In this document: piece by piece, positions 34,677 to 43,900 of the stretch | How the letters are laid out: each line of letters starts with the position of its first letter | How positions within the stretch are numbered: position 1 is the first letter of the stretch | NCBI GenBank assembly: GCA_038043445.1 | Contig: JBBTBY010000097.1 | Location: forward strand, 1-64,000 | Length of the DNA: 64,000 nt | Reading direction: 5' to 3' | Origin: Spirochaetota bacterium | Lineage (GTDB): Bacteria > Spirochaetota > Brachyspiria > Brachyspirales > JACRPF01 | Made by a program: the position numbers and the translations under genes | Notes under the pieces: model-generated | What the model was told of the DNA's origin: nothing | Seen by the model: the letters and a program-made list of their open reading frames with translations, nothing else | Database searches by the model: none

Positions 34677-35150
34677 ATGGAACATCTATCCGAAAGAAAA
34701 ATATCCGATCATATTGATGGGGCGCTCTCCACAAGCGAGTCGTCGCGTATTATGCGGCATTGCGAACACTGCGTATCGTGCAGAGCGCTTGTCGATGCGT
34801 ATCGGCGCATGAACGGGAGTATTGCATCGTCCGTTGCCGCACCGAAGGGATACTGGGCAACATTCGACGCGCGTCTTGCCGAGCGCCTCGCTGACGAGAA
34901 AAAACGCATCGTCTTCCCTCTGCGTGTGCGCATACCGCTCGCGATAGCTGCCGCGCTCCTGCTTACGGTCGGTATCGGCATCCCGCTCAGTATGGCGAAC
35001 GGCACCGCGGATGCCGATATGCTTTCGATAGGCATCGGCGGCGAGGAAGCTCTGGAGCCCATCGTCACGGCGATGGATGATGATGAGCGTTCGAATTTCC
35101 TTAGACGCATCGATGAAGAAATAGCCGTGATACGCGGGAGGCGCTCATGA
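34677..35150 (+). CDS. Zinc-finger anti-sigma factor (membrane-anchored)
   Basis: The 157-residue protein begins MEHLSERKISDHIDGALSTSESSRIMRHCEHCVSCRALVDAYRRM. The His-x3-Cys-x2-Cys arrangement in HCEHCVSC is the ZAS zinc-binding motif that holds ECF sigma factors inactive. One membrane segment follows (RIPLAIAAALLLTVGIGIPLSM, about 80-101) and a short periplasmic tail of about 55 acidic residues. It lies two genes after the sigma factor and overlaps the next lipoprotein gene by four bases (ATGA). GGGAGG is upstream. It is the expected partner of the sigma factor encoded at 33136. Confidence 0.88.
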   Translation: MEHLSERKISDHIDGALSTSESSRIMRHCEHCVSCRALVDAYRRMNGSIASSVAAPKGYWATFDARLAERLADEKKRIVFPLRVRIPLAIAAALLLTVGIGIPLSMANGTADADMLSIGIGGEEALEPIVTAMDDDERSNFLRRIDEEIAVIRGRRS

Positions 35151-35638
35151 TACGCATGGCATACCTACTATTTGTTATCGCGCTCGCAGCCTCGCTTCAT
35201 CTCGGCTGCGCACGTACGACTGCAAGCACGGGCGATATCGAAAAACGCATCATCGTGCTGTATCAGGAGCGGCTTACGCAGGAATGCCGCGTGAGCGAGA
35301 CACAGATGACGAACATCCGTTCATCCATCGAGCGTGTCATCGCGGCAAATCCGGTAACCTATGCGGATATCAATGCGAAAGAAAAAGCGCTTCGGGCGGC
35401 GCTTGCACGCTCCCCGTCCGACCCGGCTGCCGTTGAGACTGCCCTGGCCGGCTATAAAAAAGTCCGCGAACGATACCGCCTGCGCGGCGAGGAATTCAAC
35501 CGTGCCGTGGAAGAAGAGTTGACCGCCGAGCAAAAAGCGCGATTCGTGCTGTTCCAGAAGGATTTCTTCCGGCATTTGAGGTCGGTAGCGGCAAAAGCGA
35601 AAAAACAGAGAACGACCGCTGCTTCGGATGAGCCGTGA
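35147..35638 (+). CDS. Spy/CpxP-like periplasmic lipoprotein
   Basis: A 163-residue precursor with lipoprotein signal MIRMAYLLFVIALAASLHLGC (Cys21). The mature part is helical and highly charged, with ELTAEQKARFVLFQKDFF near the C-terminus resembling the LTxxQ motif of Spy, CpxP and zinc-resistance-associated chaperone-sensors. Position directly after an anti-sigma factor, with coupled translation (ATGA overlap on both sides), suggests it modulates that sensor. The family assignment is tentative because only one LTxxQ-like motif is visible. Confidence 0.6.
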   Translation: MIRMAYLLFVIALAASLHLGCARTTASTGDIEKRIIVLYQERLTQECRVSETQMTNIRSSIERVIAANPVTYADINAKEKALRAALARSPSDPAAVETALAGYKKVRERYRLRGEEFNRAVEEELTAEQKARFVLFQKDFFRHLRSVAAKAKKQRTTAASDEP

Positions 35639-36726
35639 GCACACAGAACGGAACATCCCGCAGACGTTTTGCGTTCGTCGCAGCATCCCTCGCATGGGTC
35701 GTGGTGCATGCATTGTATGCCGGAACGCCCGCAGCTGCCGGTGAAGTACCGCGGATGAATATCGGTTATACCGTGCTTGATTTTAAATACAAAAGCGGCA
35801 CCGAGGAAAAAACCGTCACCACAGCCGTATGGTATCCCACGGATGCGCGGACAAAAATACATGTGTACGGCGGGAGCACCAGCGGGGAGCTCGCCGTTGA
35901 CGGAGCACTGAAACACGGCGGACCGTATCCGCTCCTGGTATTCTCCCATGGCTATGGCGGCGGCGGCCTGACCGCTGTTTTTCTCACCGAGGAACTTGCC
36001 GCACGCGGCTGGATTGTAGTATCGCCCGACTATAACGACCGTCACAGCGCAGTGCGCATCAGAAAGGGACAGCAGGGGTTCGACCGCGCTGGTCTTTTCT
36101 CACACGCGCGGGAGATTGCCGATTCGACCATCGATGACCGCAATGCGTATCGATACCGCTACGATGAGCTTCGCACCGTGCTCAATGGCATTATCGCATC
36201 CCCTGGGTTCGGACCGAGCATCGACACGGGGAAGATCGCGCTCGGTGGGCACTCGTTCGGCGGATATACGGCGCTCGGGCTCTGCGGAACGTTGCCGGAA
36301 CTGAAGGACAGCCGTATCAAAGCGGTAGTGCTTTTCTCCACCGGTACCGGCACATGCCTCTATACGCCGGAGGAAATGGCCGCGGTTAAGATGCCGGTAA
36401 TGCTTTTCCTCGGTGAGCGTGAGCGCGATGAGAAGCGCGGGGAGAGGACCATGGCGGACCTCGCCGATGCCGCGTATCGCTGTTTTCCGGCAACGAAATA
36501 TTATCTCGAGGTCAAAGGGGCGAGCCATTTTTCGTTCAATAACAGGTTCAGTGATAATACGGGGGCGCAGCGCATGAGCGGCACAGAGACGGAATTCGGC
36601 GTGATACGGAAATACTCCGTTGCCTTCCTCGAGCGGCATATACTCGGGGATGAGCACGCCGTTGTGATACTGTCAGGGAACGACACACGTCTGACGCGCT
36701 ACGAGCATCGTGAAACGGATCGGTAA
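35635..36726 (+). CDS. Exported alpha/beta hydrolase, PAF-acetylhydrolase-like (copy A2)
   Basis: A 363-residue protein starting at GTG 35635, overlapping the previous stop by four bases. The N-terminus MSTQNGTSRRRFAFVAASLAWVVVHALYAGTPAAAGE is a signal peptide. TTAVWYPTDARTKIHVYGG, YPLLVFSHGYGGGGLTAVFLTEELAARGWIVVSPDYNDRHSAVRI and the elbow LGGHSFGGYTAL (Ser207) match the copy at 32135. The His is in KGASHFSFN. Unlike copy A1 no lipobox is evident, so it is probably soluble in the periplasm or secreted. Paralogous duplication within one operon is the notable feature. Confidence 0.85.
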   Translation: MSTQNGTSRRRFAFVAASLAWVVVHALYAGTPAAAGEVPRMNIGYTVLDFKYKSGTEEKTVTTAVWYPTDARTKIHVYGGSTSGELAVDGALKHGGPYPLLVFSHGYGGGGLTAVFLTEELAARGWIVVSPDYNDRHSAVRIRKGQQGFDRAGLFSHAREIADSTIDDRNAYRYRYDELRTVLNGIIASPGFGPSIDTGKIALGGHSFGGYTALGLCGTLPELKDSRIKAVVLFSTGTGTCLYTPEEMAAVKMPVMLFLGERERDEKRGERTMADLADAAYRCFPATKYYLEVKGASHFSFNNRFSDNTGAQRMSGTETEFGVIRKYSVAFLERHILGDEHAVVILSGNDTRLTRYEHRETDR

Positions 36727-36761
36727 AAAATTTATCTCTATTCATGCAAAGGAGGCCGTCG

Positions 36762-37760
36762 ATGGAACGAGCAACAGCAATTCTGCTTTTCACGATCGTG
36801 ACCGCTGGGATACTCTGTGCCGAGGACAGGAGTACCGCTCGCGCGCGGTACAATGAAGCTATTGCCGTCAAACTCAGCTGGGAGATCGTTACGGTTCCAG
36901 TCGGAAACGCGGAGCGCAAACTTATCTGGAAAGGGCCGAAGCAGTGGACGAAAGGTGCGATCATCGTCATGCATGGCGGGAGCGGCACCGCTGTCGACTG
37001 GTGTTACGCGACAAAGACCGGCATAGCGAGCATCGATGCATCCATGCAGGCGCAGGTCGCTTTCAGCCGCGATGCGATAGAGCAGGGTTTTGCCGTGTTC
37101 TCACTCGATTCAAGTACCGACCTCGTCACCGACGACAAGGGACTTCCGTGCGGGAAGCGCTTCGATGCCACCGTTGTCGACGGCCGTGAGAACATCGATC
37201 TTCCGTTCATCGAAAAGGTGATACGCGAGGTGATGACATCAAAGCGCCCGAAGGGGAGCAGTCCTTCCGTTTTCATCACCGGCGAATCGACGGGCGGTTT
37301 CATGACCGTGCGTGCATCCACGCATTTCGACGGTCTCGTCACCGCATTTGCGCCCGGCGCAGCCTGCGATCCGTACGGCACTTATTTCGATGCGTCAGTG
37401 GATACCGGGCGGGAAGCGCGCGGTGTGGGCATAGACCGGGACACGGGAAAGCAGATCACTCAGGATGGCGCAGGCGGAGCACCTGACGCATCATATCCGA
37501 ACGAAAAGAAATGGGAAACGATGAACCCTGCGAAGAAGCCGCCGTTCATCGGGATACATCATCGCGATGACGGCATCGTCGATATCACCTGTCATCAGAA
37601 ACTCGTGCGGCAGCTTGTTGCGCACGGATATGCTATGGAAGAGGATTTTATCATTCCAAGCGTCGGCAAGAAGAACGTTCTCGCGCATCTGTGGCAGGCG
37701 GAGTACAATCCGCGCATACTCGCGTTCTTCTCAAAATATGCGGCGTCGCATGGGGAATGA
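36762..37760 (+). CDS. Exported alpha/beta hydrolase of unassigned subfamily
   Basis: The start at 36762 (MERATAILLFTIVTAGILCAED) has AAAGGAGG seven bases upstream; a longer frame from 36744 was rejected. The 332-residue protein has a signal peptide, the oxyanion region KGAIIVMHGGSGTAVDWCY and the nucleophile elbow ITGESTGGFM with Ser176. IGIHHRDDGIVDITCHQKLVRQL supplies the acid-containing loop and VLAHLWQ a likely catalytic His. It is not close to the A or B paralogue pairs. It lies 35 bp after copy A2 and three bases before copy B2, so it belongs to the same operon. Substrate unknown. Confidence 0.75.
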   Translation: MERATAILLFTIVTAGILCAEDRSTARARYNEAIAVKLSWEIVTVPVGNAERKLIWKGPKQWTKGAIIVMHGGSGTAVDWCYATKTGIASIDASMQAQVAFSRDAIEQGFAVFSLDSSTDLVTDDKGLPCGKRFDATVVDGRENIDLPFIEKVIREVMTSKRPKGSSPSVFITGESTGGFMTVRASTHFDGLVTAFAPGAACDPYGTYFDASVDTGREARGVGIDRDTGKQITQDGAGGAPDASYPNEKKWETMNPAKKPPFIGIHHRDDGIVDITCHQKLVRQLVAHGYAMEEDFIIPSVGKKNVLAHLWQAEYNPRILAFFSKYAASHGE

Positions 37761-37763
37761 TTG

Positions 37764-38684
37764 ATGCTGCGTATTGTCATACTGTTCGCAAGCGCCGCTT
37801 TTCTGTTCGGCGCTGGTCTCGAGAAAAGGACTATCCGTGTCGGCGCGATGACACGGGAATATCTCATCTATCTGCCGTCCGTATACAATGGGGAAAAACC
37901 GCTTGCTGTCGTCATCATGCTCCACGGCGGCGGCGGAACAGGAGAAGCCGCGCGCATCGAAACCGGCTGGGATAAAAAAGCGGAACGTGAGGGATTCATC
38001 GCCGTGTTCCCGGAAGGGAGCCGCCCCCATCCGGGAAAACCTGCAAAATTCGCGGGAAATCCGCAGGGATGGAATGACGGCTCGGGTCGGTTCTACGCCG
38101 GGGAGAACAACATCGATGATGTTTCATTCATCGGTACGCTCATCGACGAATTGGTACGCATCTTCGCTGCGGATATAAATCGTATATACATCACCGGATT
38201 CTCGAACGGTTCATCGCTCACCTACCGGCTCGGCATAGAACTCGCGGAAAAGATCGCCGCGGTAGCACCCGTCGCGTCTAGCGGCCTTCGCGTGAATACA
38301 GCGCCGAGAACGAAGGCGCCGCCGCTTATCAGCATACAAGGTTTAGCGGATCCGCGTAATCCGCCCGACGGCGGGGCGATAGCGCATCACGATTTCGGTC
38401 TGCCGGCCGACCCTCGGCCGCCGATCATCGACTCGATCAGACGTTATGCCGCGCATGCGGGATGCGGTGCCGAAGCGAAAACAATCGTGAACACGAACGG
38501 CGTTACCGCGATACGATTCACCGGCGGCGGCTCACAGGAAGTTGTGTCCTATACTATCGACGACATGGGCCACACCTGGCCGGGGGGACGATCTCTGCTG
38601 CCGAGCTCGGTCGTCGGGGCTATGACAAAGAAAATGAACGCTACCGATGTTCTATGGGATTTTTTCATGCTGCATGCCCGATGA
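37764..38684 (+). CDS. Exported PHB-depolymerase / feruloyl-esterase (LpqC) family hydrolase (copy B2)
   Basis: Starts at ATG 37764 (MLRIVILFASAAFLFGAGLEKR), three bases after the preceding stop; 306 residues including the signal peptide. REYLIYLPSVYNGEKPLAVVIMLHGGGGTGEAARIETGWDKKAEREGFIAVFPEGSRPHPG, then ITGFSNGSSLTYR with nucleophile Ser147 and DDMGHTWPGGRSLLPSSVVGAMT with the catalytic His. Alignment by eye to copy B1 is continuous over the full length, so the two arose by duplication. It is the last hydrolase of the ECF-associated operon. Confidence 0.88.
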   Translation: MLRIVILFASAAFLFGAGLEKRTIRVGAMTREYLIYLPSVYNGEKPLAVVIMLHGGGGTGEAARIETGWDKKAEREGFIAVFPEGSRPHPGKPAKFAGNPQGWNDGSGRFYAGENNIDDVSFIGTLIDELVRIFAADINRIYITGFSNGSSLTYRLGIELAEKIAAVAPVASSGLRVNTAPRTKAPPLISIQGLADPRNPPDGGAIAHHDFGLPADPRPPIIDSIRRYAAHAGCGAEAKTIVNTNGVTAIRFTGGGSQEVVSYTIDDMGHTWPGGRSLLPSSVVGAMTKKMNATDVLWDFFMLHAR

Positions 38685-38778
38685 CAATTGTTGCGGGGAT
38701 GCATACACAGGGATGCGCATACACTTGTTATTACGCCGGATAGAGCTACAATTACCTGTCATCGAAGGAGGTATTCTC

Positions 38779-39240
38779 ATGAGGCTCATGCTCGCCGTCA
38801 TCGTATTTTCGGGATGCCTTGCCGCTCAGAACGCCGACTGGAAAAGCACCGCGGAACAGAACTATCAGGATGAAGTCAACGAGAAAATGGTCATCCTGAA
38901 CAAGGGCCGCGCGCGTGAGGTCGGGGCATCGAAATACCCCGTCATCCTCGAGCTCGTTGAAAAGCAGAACAAGTATCTGACCAAGGCCACGAACATGCTT
39001 ACGATGTTCCGTGAAAAAGTGGACCGCGATGAGAAACAGCCGGCACAGCAGGTGTGGCTCAATTATCAGTACGTCGACCTATTGACCGATGTGCTCGATC
39101 AGGCGGTACGCGCGGGCATACTGCTTGAGACCACGAAGGCGGGCAAGAACGATACGTTCACGGCGATGAACGCAAAGGCGTTCGAGTCGCTCAAGACCGC
39201 TGCCGGTGTATACGAGGCCATCGTATCGACGATGCGGTAA
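38779..39240 (+). CDS. Small helical lipoprotein of unknown function
   Basis: Start at 38779 was chosen for GGAGG seven bases upstream and the lipoprotein signal MRLMLAVIVFSGC (Cys13). The mature 140 residues are predicted helical and charged (YQDEVNEKMVILNKGRAREVGASKYPVILELVEKQNKYLTKATNMLTMFREKVDRDEKQ). I recognise no domain. It lies 94 bp after the last hydrolase and may be the end of that operon or separate. The 138 bp that follow, up to 39378, contain no gene. Confidence 0.6.
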   Translation: MRLMLAVIVFSGCLAAQNADWKSTAEQNYQDEVNEKMVILNKGRAREVGASKYPVILELVEKQNKYLTKATNMLTMFREKVDRDEKQPAQQVWLNYQYVDLLTDVLDQAVRAGILLETTKAGKNDTFTAMNAKAFESLKTAAGVYEAIVSTMR

Positions 39241-39378
39241 AACGCTGCCATGCCGGCGCACCTTCGTCCGGACCGCATGGTGAAAATTGTATATCATTTT
39301 CCTGAATAGTTATAAGGACATGGTCGACCGAAATGGCGTATACTCGATACTGCCGTAGAAGATCCCCTGGGGGCCCGA

Positions 39379-40884
39379 ATGAAGCATGAACGTATGCTCT
39401 GCATCCCGATGCTGTCAGCCATGTTCGCCGCTTCGGTGATGGCGTACGGCGAGGCGGCTCTCTCTGCACGGTATATCCGCGTCGAGCAGGCGAACGGCGT
39501 TCTCGCGCTTGCCGAGGTGGAAGTGTTCTCCGGCACGGCGAATATCGCGCATAAAGGCACGCCGTCGCAGTCATCGACCGCATACGGCGGCGAGGCGGCG
39601 CGGGCAGTTGACGGCAATACGGCCGGATCATGGGCGGGCAATTCCATCACCCACACATCCGATGCGACCAATGCGGTGAGCGCATGGTGGGAGGTCGATC
39701 TCGGAAAGGATACGGTCATCGATTGTATACGCGTGTGGAACCGCACCGACCCCTGCTGCAGCGGAAGGCTCAAGGGCGCGTCGGTCATCGTATTAAGCAG
39801 CGCACGTGCGGTACTCGCAAAAGCCATTATCAATGATACCGATGATACACCGTTCATCAAATCGTTCTCAGCGCTCGGCGCGTCCAATGCCCTGCGCGGT
39901 GTTGTCGATGAATATCCTTCCGTCACACTGACCAACGGGTCCGTTGAACTTATCGTGTATCTCCCCGATGCGGAAAAAGGTTTCGGCCGCGGACCGCGTT
40001 TCGACCGTTCTGCGATGGTGGGGCGCGCGGGCTATCGCGGGCATACGTGGTTCGGGCAATGGCTGCCGGGGAAGCATGATCCCGTTGATGCGAACGCGAG
40101 CATCGGCATGGGCGGCGATTTCGGCACCGGGCAGGCGGGGGCATACGGTGCGCTCGGTTATGACGAGGCGAAACCGGGCGAGACCTTCGTGCGCATCGGC
40201 GTGGGCGAACTTCGTAAGCCGATGAAGCCGGAGTACATAGAATACAATTCGAACGCGGTGTTCGGCTACCGCATCAGTTTCCGCTACACAATCGTGCGCG
40301 TATTCCCCTGGGAGATACAGCTGGCCGGGCGCTTTATCGAGTTCCGGCAGGATGTCCGCGACGTATGCGGCTACAGTTTCCGATATACACGCCGCATCGA
40401 GCTCACGCCGGATGCGCCGGGTTTCGTGTCGAAGTGCATGCTTGAGAATACCGGCGGCAAACGGATAATACAGTCGTACTATAATCACAATTTCATCATG
40501 ATAGACGGAAAGCCCATCGGCCCTGACTATCGCCTCACATTCGGTTTTACGCCGCAGCTGAAAGATGTGAAGAAAGATGCGGCAGCACTGTTCAGCGGGC
40601 GCACTCTTTCCTTTTCGCGGCTGCTTCAGGCGAATGAAAGCGCCGGGTATCTCCTTACCGGGTCCGATGCGTCCGCTGCCCACAGCGCCGCTGATATCTA
40701 TAATTCCCGTACGAAGGCGGGGCTGCGGATGACGATGGACGCGCCGCCGGTCATCTATAATCTCTACATCACGCCGAAAGTGATATGTCCTGAACCGATT
40801 ATCACCATCGATGTCCCGCCGGGCGGGAAAAAGGAATGGCAGACGCGATATGAATTCCGCGCCGACAGCCCGCTTGGAAAATAG
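39379..40884 (+). CDS. Exported F5/8-type-C (discoidin) domain protein with mutarotase-like domain
   Basis: The 501-residue protein has a signal peptide (MKHERMLCIPMLSAMFAASVMAYGEA). Residues 30-150 form a fucolectin-type F5/8 C carbohydrate-binding module (IAHKGTPSQSSTAYGGEAARAVDGNTAGSWAGNSITHT, WWEVDLGKDTVIDCIRVWNR). The remaining 330 residues look like an aldose-1-epimerase/galactose-mutarotase fold (VELIVYLPDAEKGFGRGPRFDRSAMVGRAGYRGHTWFG, CMLENTGGKRIIQSYYNHNFIMIDG). Enzymatic activity is uncertain. It lies 38 bp before the 1,689-residue protein, probably in one transcript, suggesting that both act on one glycan. Confidence 0.75.
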   Translation: MKHERMLCIPMLSAMFAASVMAYGEAALSARYIRVEQANGVLALAEVEVFSGTANIAHKGTPSQSSTAYGGEAARAVDGNTAGSWAGNSITHTSDATNAVSAWWEVDLGKDTVIDCIRVWNRTDPCCSGRLKGASVIVLSSARAVLAKAIINDTDDTPFIKSFSALGASNALRGVVDEYPSVTLTNGSVELIVYLPDAEKGFGRGPRFDRSAMVGRAGYRGHTWFGQWLPGKHDPVDANASIGMGGDFGTGQAGAYGALGYDEAKPGETFVRIGVGELRKPMKPEYIEYNSNAVFGYRISFRYTIVRVFPWEIQLAGRFIEFRQDVRDVCGYSFRYTRRIELTPDAPGFVSKCMLENTGGKRIIQSYYNHNFIMIDGKPIGPDYRLTFGFTPQLKDVKKDAAALFSGRTLSFSRLLQANESAGYLLTGSDASAAHSAADIYNSRTKAGLRMTMDAPPVIYNLYITPKVICPEPIITIDVPPGGKKEWQTRYEFRADSPLGK

Positions 40885-40922
40885 ATAGACCGAATACTGA
40901 GCACTACCCAATGGAGGAACAT

Positions 40923-43900
40923 ATGCGCATCGGGAAATATCCTCTGGCCAAGGTCATGGTACTACTCGTGTCCGCGGCGTTCGCGCACGGTGCGCTCATC
41001 GGCGATGGAACAAGCTGGTCATCGCTCTGGAAGCGTATAGAAAAACCCGCGTTCACCTTCGATATGAACCGCACCGGCTCGGGCAGCCTCTATCTTACCG
41101 ATGATGCCGAGCGCAAAATTATCGGCCAGAGCCCCGCGCCCATGTTCATCGTTGATGGAAAATCAGGAAGACGCAATTTCATCGGCGACGGTACGGGCGG
41201 CTGGACGGAAGTGAAGGGCGATGTGACCGCTGAACGCGTATCGGTGAACGGCATCATCGAAGGCATTGATATAGCGCAGACGATAACGGTTTCCGACAGC
41301 GGTCTTCGCATGAGCGCGGTCATGACACTTCGTCCCGGCCAAGCGAAGGTACGGAGCTTCTATCTCAATGCAGGTTTTCACCGCCGCGCCGAGGGCATTC
41401 CCTTTAAAGGCGAGACGATGACAGGTGCCGCGTTCTCAGGCGATCTCTGCAGACCGTTCGAGACCATACGCGATGTGAAATGGTTCGAGGTTGAAACAAA
41501 AACGAAGTCGACGGTGCGCTACGAATTCATCAAGGCTGCCCGTGTCGATCTTCAGCGCTATCAGGCGAGCGATCCGAACTATCCGGTGGCCGCCGAGTTC
41601 AATGTATTTCCCGACGGCGCTGCGCCGAGCGCCGAGGTCGTGCCTGAGAAGGCGATGTCCTATGAGATGCTTGTTACCGTCGTTGCGAAAGGCAAGCCCG
41701 TTGCTTCGACAGTGCCGGCGCGCACCGAATATGTATACGACAGGGACCTCCCTGATTTCGGCATCGGCGTATACCCGCTCGCGGAACAGACATGGCGTTC
41801 GAAGACGATGATATATCCCGAAGCAGTGAGCGACAAGGACCGCGTCTGGTCAGGCGATGATTTCTTCACCTGGGAATACGGCGCACCGCTCGATTTTTCG
41901 AAGGACGCTATCGCGCTGTACGGCTACGCCGAGGGCGCATACACGGCGGGCGGCGGAGCACTGACCGCAGCTACCGGTCCCAAGGGTTTTACGTTCGGGT
42001 TCGGTACCAAAGTGGGGGTAACGGATACGCCCGGCATACGCTACGGCCTCAACTGGGTGCATGCGATGAAGGATAATATTCGCCTGCGTATGGTGATCGA
42101 GCAGGACAGGGAAACCGAGTGGCGTTTTCTCACGGCGAATTGGCGCGGATACGAGGAGTCAAAGCGCTTCAAGATATTCGGTACCGGCAGACAGGAGTTC
42201 GAGGTCGATGCCGGTCTCGTGCGTGTTGCGCTTTCCGGATACGCATCGGTCACCGGACTGCGTTTCGAATGCCTGACACCGAATGCGTCGATATCGATAC
42301 GCGAGATGAAGCTTGCGCCGTCGTCGGCGAACGTCTATTTCCGAAAAAAGATAGCACTGCTCTCAAAGCCGGTGTATGCGCCTTTGTCCCTGCGCGATCA
42401 TGAGTGCTTCGATCTAGTCATCAACGGCACGACGGTGCTCTCCGGTGCGAAGGTATATCCTGTCGGTGCGATGCGCCACATCGATATCGCGCAGTATCTC
42501 ATCGCCGGAGAGAATACGATATGCTATCGCCGTGAATTCCTCATGTGGTCGGGCGATGCCAACAAGACCTGCCTCATTGAGTGTGCCGCCGTCGGGCGCG
42601 ACGGAGCGGTCACGCGCATAATCGGCGACGAAACATGGAAATGCAGTCTCAGGGCTGAAAGTGCCTGGACGGACGCATCGTTCGATGATGCGTCATGGAA
42701 GACGCCGAAGACCGAACGCGCGGCGGTCACAAAGCTCGCCGACTACAAGACCGAAGTGTCCGAGGGATATGAGCCAAAGCATATGGGCATGCTCGACAGC
42801 AAGCCTTCCGACCGGATGTATCCGGTTTTCGAACGTACTGCAGCGCCGGCATTCAAACTGCGCATACCCGCCGGCATCGCCTTCACACCGGAGGTCATCG
42901 GTACGGTATACAAGGCCGGCACCGCTCTTGAGGCGGAGCGTATCAGCGTATCCTCTTTCGCTGCCCGCGGCGACTTCCTCATCAGTACGGCCGCGTTCCG
43001 AACGCGCACACCGGGACCGTACCGCATCGAATGGACGCTCCTGTCGAACAAACAGACGATAGAGCGCAAACGAGAGGAGCTTATCATCACCGGGCCTGTC
43101 GTGCAGGACACGGTATCGCTTGCGGATTTCGAGCGCACGCTCACCGAACGCATGAAACGCGTCTGGAGCGTGGAGTGCACGGCAGCTGGGAGCGAGACCG
43201 ATTTTATCGATCATGCCGGCATGTACAATGCGCCGAAGATGAACAAGGGGCGGGTGACAACGAACGGCACGCTCGTATACCGCGAGACGGGGTCGGGCAC
43301 CTGGGATTATTTTGCCTACCGTATGCGCGGACTTGCCGCGGGCGAACCGCATATCGTCGAGGTCATCGTTCCCGATGATGATGACCGCTATATTTATTCC
43401 GGCGTCATGCAGGCAGACCCGATAGTCTATCCCTGGAATCTCCCCGGATTCGGACGTTTCGCTTCTACGGGTGCGTGTTTTACCGGCGGGCGGTATCCGC
43501 TTACCGGAAAAACGAGAGCGATACGCTATGTGCATTGGCCGCGCGCTGCAAGTGAAGCGGTCGTGGTGATGAGCGGAAGGACGGACAGCCGAGGGGCGGC
43601 ATGCCGCATCATCGTCTACCGTATCGAGGGCGACCTCCCCGCACTCGCCGTGCCCGCCACCGGACGGCTTTTCGGGGATCACCTTGAACGCATCAGCCTC
43701 ATATCGCCCACGGTCGGCTGTGAGAATGCGCTTGAGAACGATCCGTTCCATGCATTGAACGGGCACCGCGACGCCTGGTATCACTGGTACCGCATGTTCG
43801 AGCGCAAGATAAAGCTCTACCGTTTCCTCGGCAAGAACATGGCCATCGAGGGACTCTACATGTATTCCGATGCGCATTATCCGAGCGAACGTGCGAGCAT

